Of a stretch of DNA of 64,000 nucleotides, positions 61,026-64,000 are shown piece by piece. The notes under the pieces were generated by a model. It saw nothing but the letters and a program-made list of their open reading frames with translations. It did not search any database and was not told the DNA's origin. How positions within the stretch are numbered: the stretch's first letter is position 1; every line of letters starts with the position of its first letter. Source of the DNA: Syngnathus acus (taxonomy: Eukaryota; Chordata; Actinopteri; Syngnathiformes; Syngnathidae); assembly GCF_901709675.1 (NCBI RefSeq), contig NC_051091.1, forward strand, positions 12,250,967 through 12,314,966. Reading direction: 5' to 3'. The position numbers were made by a program, and so were the translations under genes.

Positions 61026-62542
61026 GATCTGCTGGAAGAGAGATAAATGAGTCGGATGAATTCAATTATGATGTTTACAATGTGATTTTCTTGAACACAT
61101 AACAAAAAATAACAAAAGTAATGGTATCCAAAATGTCCTATCAAATGGAAAAGAGCACCAAAATAGAGAAAAAGGCCTCTTCCAAATAGAAATCCAAACA
61201 CAGACTCCAGGATTTAACTTGCAAACATCGTCAAACGCGTAACACACACACACACGCTCACATGACATGGGCATGACAATGAAAGCTAAGCTGCCTGTAG
61301 GCAAACACTGACTCTGGCTTACATACACAATGCCGACTTTAAGTAGATTCTGCCGACATGCAGCTGTAATAAAATTACTTTTAAACTCTCCTTGACAATA
61401 TTTCCACTAATCAATAACCTCCAGGGAATATTCAACATTATCCCAAGGAATCTTTTTGGATAAATGCAGTGTTTTAACATTTTTGAAAGCTAAAATGAAG
61501 AGTCGGTGCCAGAATTCTAAATAAACTGAACCGCTTACTAGGAGAGCATTAAGAAGTCCTGCCAATTAGTGGGTCTACTACTGAGCCCGAAAATATCAAT
61601 AATGGGCTTGTGTAGTAAGCATATAATCACTAGTGTGTCTTTGGAGGTGGCCCGCTATTGAACCCATTAGAAAGTGAAAGCCATTATTAAAATTGTATAA
61701 CACAGCAGCGTGAGCAACAACGGCTGATGGCAACAAACACCATTATCTTTGAATAACCATAATCAAATAAGTGGGTACTGTCTTGTTATAGGAGCTGTAG
61801 GCAATGTATTTGTTGTGCTCCAGGGTCCCCCCTACAGGTGGGATGCTAAATTTATTTTGTATACGAGTATACGAGTCTGTGGTAGTCAAACTCACACGCC
61901 TGAACACTTTACGTGGTTTAATGAACCATACCTGCATGATTTGGAATGTGGGAGATCATTGATTTTATTTCTGCAATTTTTCCAATTAGCACAAAATAAT
62001 CTTTTTTTTTTTTTTTAAACATGCATATAGACCTGTGGACATTTTCGGTGTACCTAGCAAACAACAAACCATGCCATGTTAAGGCTAGTGGTAATTAAAA
62101 GTGTCTACTGAAAATTTGTTATAGTCATTTTAAAGTTCTTAAAAATGCTGCCAAAAAAGCCAAGAAACAAGAGAAATCTTAGAATATGTTGAATGTATTC
62201 AATATATATAGCAAGGGGCAAAATAAACGCTCAATGTGACAGATGTGCCTTTTTTCCGCATTATATCAATAACAACACAAAGCATGAAATCGCTGTCCAA
62301 AAATGTGTCTTTTCAATCTCCTGGTGAAATGGAAAAAAAATGTTACATCAACCAAACAAGGCTATGTATGAGCGAGAATAAGCACACAGCGCACATGAGT
62401 GAGTATATTTGCAACGCAGCAATTGTAGTGGTGGAGCATAAATCCTATCAAGCAAAGGAGCCCTGGGAAAAAGGCCAGAGGCGGAGATGAGAGTGAGTCC
62501 AGCTCAGCGCCAAAGGAGGAGGTGGGTAAGAGAAAGAAAGGA

Positions 62543-62595
62543 GGGCGGGCAGGCGGGCAGGCGGGCAGGCGGGCAGGCGGGCGGGCGGGCGGGGG
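62543..62595. repeat. GGCGGGCA minisatellite with G-quadruplex motif
   Basis: GGCGGGCA units repeat about four times and end in GGGCGGGCGGGCGGGGG (62579-62595), which meets the G3+N1-7 pattern for an intramolecular G-quadruplex on the plus strand. On the host transcript this is a C-rich tract. Confidence 0.9.
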
Positions 62596-63259
62596 CGCCT
62601 TCTCTTCCAGATACACATTTTTTGAACCTAAGAAAGTGAAGAGCAAGCTGCAGAATGCGAAAGCTGAGTCTTACGTGATCAAACGCTTTTCTTGGTCTTC
62701 AACCTTATTTTAAAAAGAGCCACCCACCACCTCGGCAAGCCAATTAAACTTATTCACAAGTGTGACCAATTAATCCAAGTCTCAGGTGAGGGAGGCAGAA
62801 AAGAAAACCTCAGAGACCCTAAACTCCAGCAGACAAAACACAGCCATTAAAATATAAACACAAGTCGCCTGGAATAAGAAAAAAACAGCGTAGCCGCCAC
62901 TTCACACACACACAGAAGCGCTCCCTCAGCTCTAAAAGGGAAAAAAAAAAAGCACTCCACACCTGGACGTTTTGAGGCATCGTGCCACTCCACACTGCCG
63001 CAACACAGTCGGGGGGGAACTCACAGAAGACTCATTGTGTGCTTTCCGAAACACCAAATGAAAAATAAATACGCCAAAGAGAATGAGCTATGCACATCAT
63101 TTTAAACGTCATTTTGATAATGTGAGACGCCGCACACGACAAAGACAAAAAATGGCATAATTGTAAATGTGCTCAAAATGAACAATGTTATTTTCATGAG
63201 TATATTTTTAGTCATATCATAATTTTCTTTTTAACTGTAAGATGATTCTATGTAGAATA

Positions 63260-63385
63260 TGTACAATTCTGTATGTTTCGACCATATTGGATTATTTCCT
63301 ATGGGAAAAAGTGTTTTGATTTTCTTACACTTTGGTTCCAGTCAGACTTCCTGGATAAATCACAAAACCAAGCTTCCACTGTATT
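63260..63385 (+). repeat. Decayed interspersed repeat fragment
   Basis: CTATGGGAAAAAGTG, CTTTGGTTCCAGTCAGACTT and AAGCTTCCACTGTA resemble a common fish repeat whose copies end with GAGGTTCCACTGT. Borders are approximate and no termini were found. Confidence 0.35.
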
Positions 63386-64000
63386 TGCACGTTGTCGGCA
63401 TGCCGGGGTGAAAATACCAGCAGTCCATTAAAAAGGAGAAAAGTAATACAAACACGGGGAAAGGGGCAGGTGAGTCTACATAATGTATTTTTTCTAAAGC
63501 CTATATATTAAAAGATAGCCATTTCAAGGAAGTGTCTCTAATGCCAACCCGGCGATATCTGCATGCGGGCCTGCGCTCTGCTGATAGATGCATTCATATC
63601 ACCATTGCCGAGGAATCCTTGTAACCTTTGCCGGTGTCACAAAAGCAATAAAAGGGCAGAAAAATAAATAGTGTACGCTTGTTAAGCCTCGTGTTTTCCT
63701 GTCAGCCTAAAGCTGGGAGTAATGGTGCTGACCAGCTCTCACGCTGCTTAACGTTCAGCTAGCCACTCTTTTTATGTGCCTCTCGTGTCCACTTAGTTTG
63801 GCTGTGCATTATCTCCCTGTTTGGCACGAGTGAACGAGCTGAAGGCTAAAGCTGGCGCTCGACTCGATTGGCGACTTCTTTGGGGGTGATGCGAAGGTCC
63901 CAAACAGAATCAACATGCTTTGCCAACAGACCGTGGCTAAGCTTTCATGACCCTGATGATCCTTTGTGTCAGGTTTTCGGGCAATCCAGGTGAAAGAGGA

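Larger units (their letters stand above)
42203..64000 (-). other. Intron (partial) upstream of exon 42086-42202
   Basis: At least 21.8 kb of intron. It holds a 3-kb LINE, a composite tandem repeat, an intronless coiled-coil ORF on the same strand, a SINE, hAT and LINE fragments, and a G-rich minisatellite near 62.5 kb. I searched the minus strand for the signal-peptide exon and the exon preceding IYNEK and found no convincing candidate. The remaining stretches (46.0-52.9, 54.7-57.0, 59.2-60.9 and 61.1-64.0 kb) show only simple repeats and weak TE remnants. Confidence 0.7.

Noticed and set aside
62362-62646. Minus-strand ORF rich in Pro-Ala-Arg
   Set aside because: It reads through the GGCGGGCA minisatellite.

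Overview
This window reads as teleost fish nuclear DNA, probably percomorph. It has long AT-rich introns, short exons bounded by GT/AG splice sites, tRNA-derived SINEs with (GGAT)n tails, hAT-type DNA transposons and MITEs, a fish-type APE/RT non-LTR retrotransposon and many simple repeats. Nothing bacterial is present: no operons, ribosome binding sites, CRISPR arrays or replication origins.

The main gene lies on the minus strand and covers essentially the whole window. Four exons encode consecutive pieces of the extracellular N-terminal region of a voltage-gated calcium channel alpha2/delta subunit. In transcript order they are 42202-42086 (117 nt), 21918-21859 (60 nt), 9920-9876 (45 nt) and 6557-6419 (139 nt). 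Together they give 120 codons plus one base, read without a break. The peptides fit the alpha2/delta-2 paralogue best (for example [11 protein letters not shown] and [11 protein letters not shown]), so I call it cacna2d2-like; a fish cacna2d1 copy is the main alternative. The signal peptide and first exons lie above 64000. The VWA/MIDAS, Cache and C-terminal exons lie below position 1.

Intron layout, left to right: (1) 1-6418 holds a 1.2-kb internally deleted hAT element. (2) 6558-9875 holds a long-armed palindromic MITE. (3) 9921-21858 holds a SINE, a SINE remnant and a 172-bp tandem duplication. (4) 21919-42085 holds a 0.8-kb MITE, hAT remnants and a short hAT MITE with a perfect 8-bp target duplication. 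(5) 42203-64000 holds a 3-kb LINE, a composite tandem repeat, an intronless coiled-coil ORF, a second SINE and several decayed repeats.

The most unusual item is the uninterrupted 307-codon minus-strand ORF at 53737-54660. It encodes a coiled-coil protein with five successive 28-residue units, has an in-frame stop just upstream of its ATG and an AATAAA 146 nt after its stop. I do not recognise its family. It sits in the same orientation as the calcium-channel gene, inside that gene's intron, and could be a lineage-specific nested gene.

The SINEs and the LINE share a similar 3' end (CCCGCGACCC, then a TAAGCGG-like block and a GGAT tail), which suggests the LINE family mobilised the SINE. All paralogue and family assignments are from memory of the families, without database searches.
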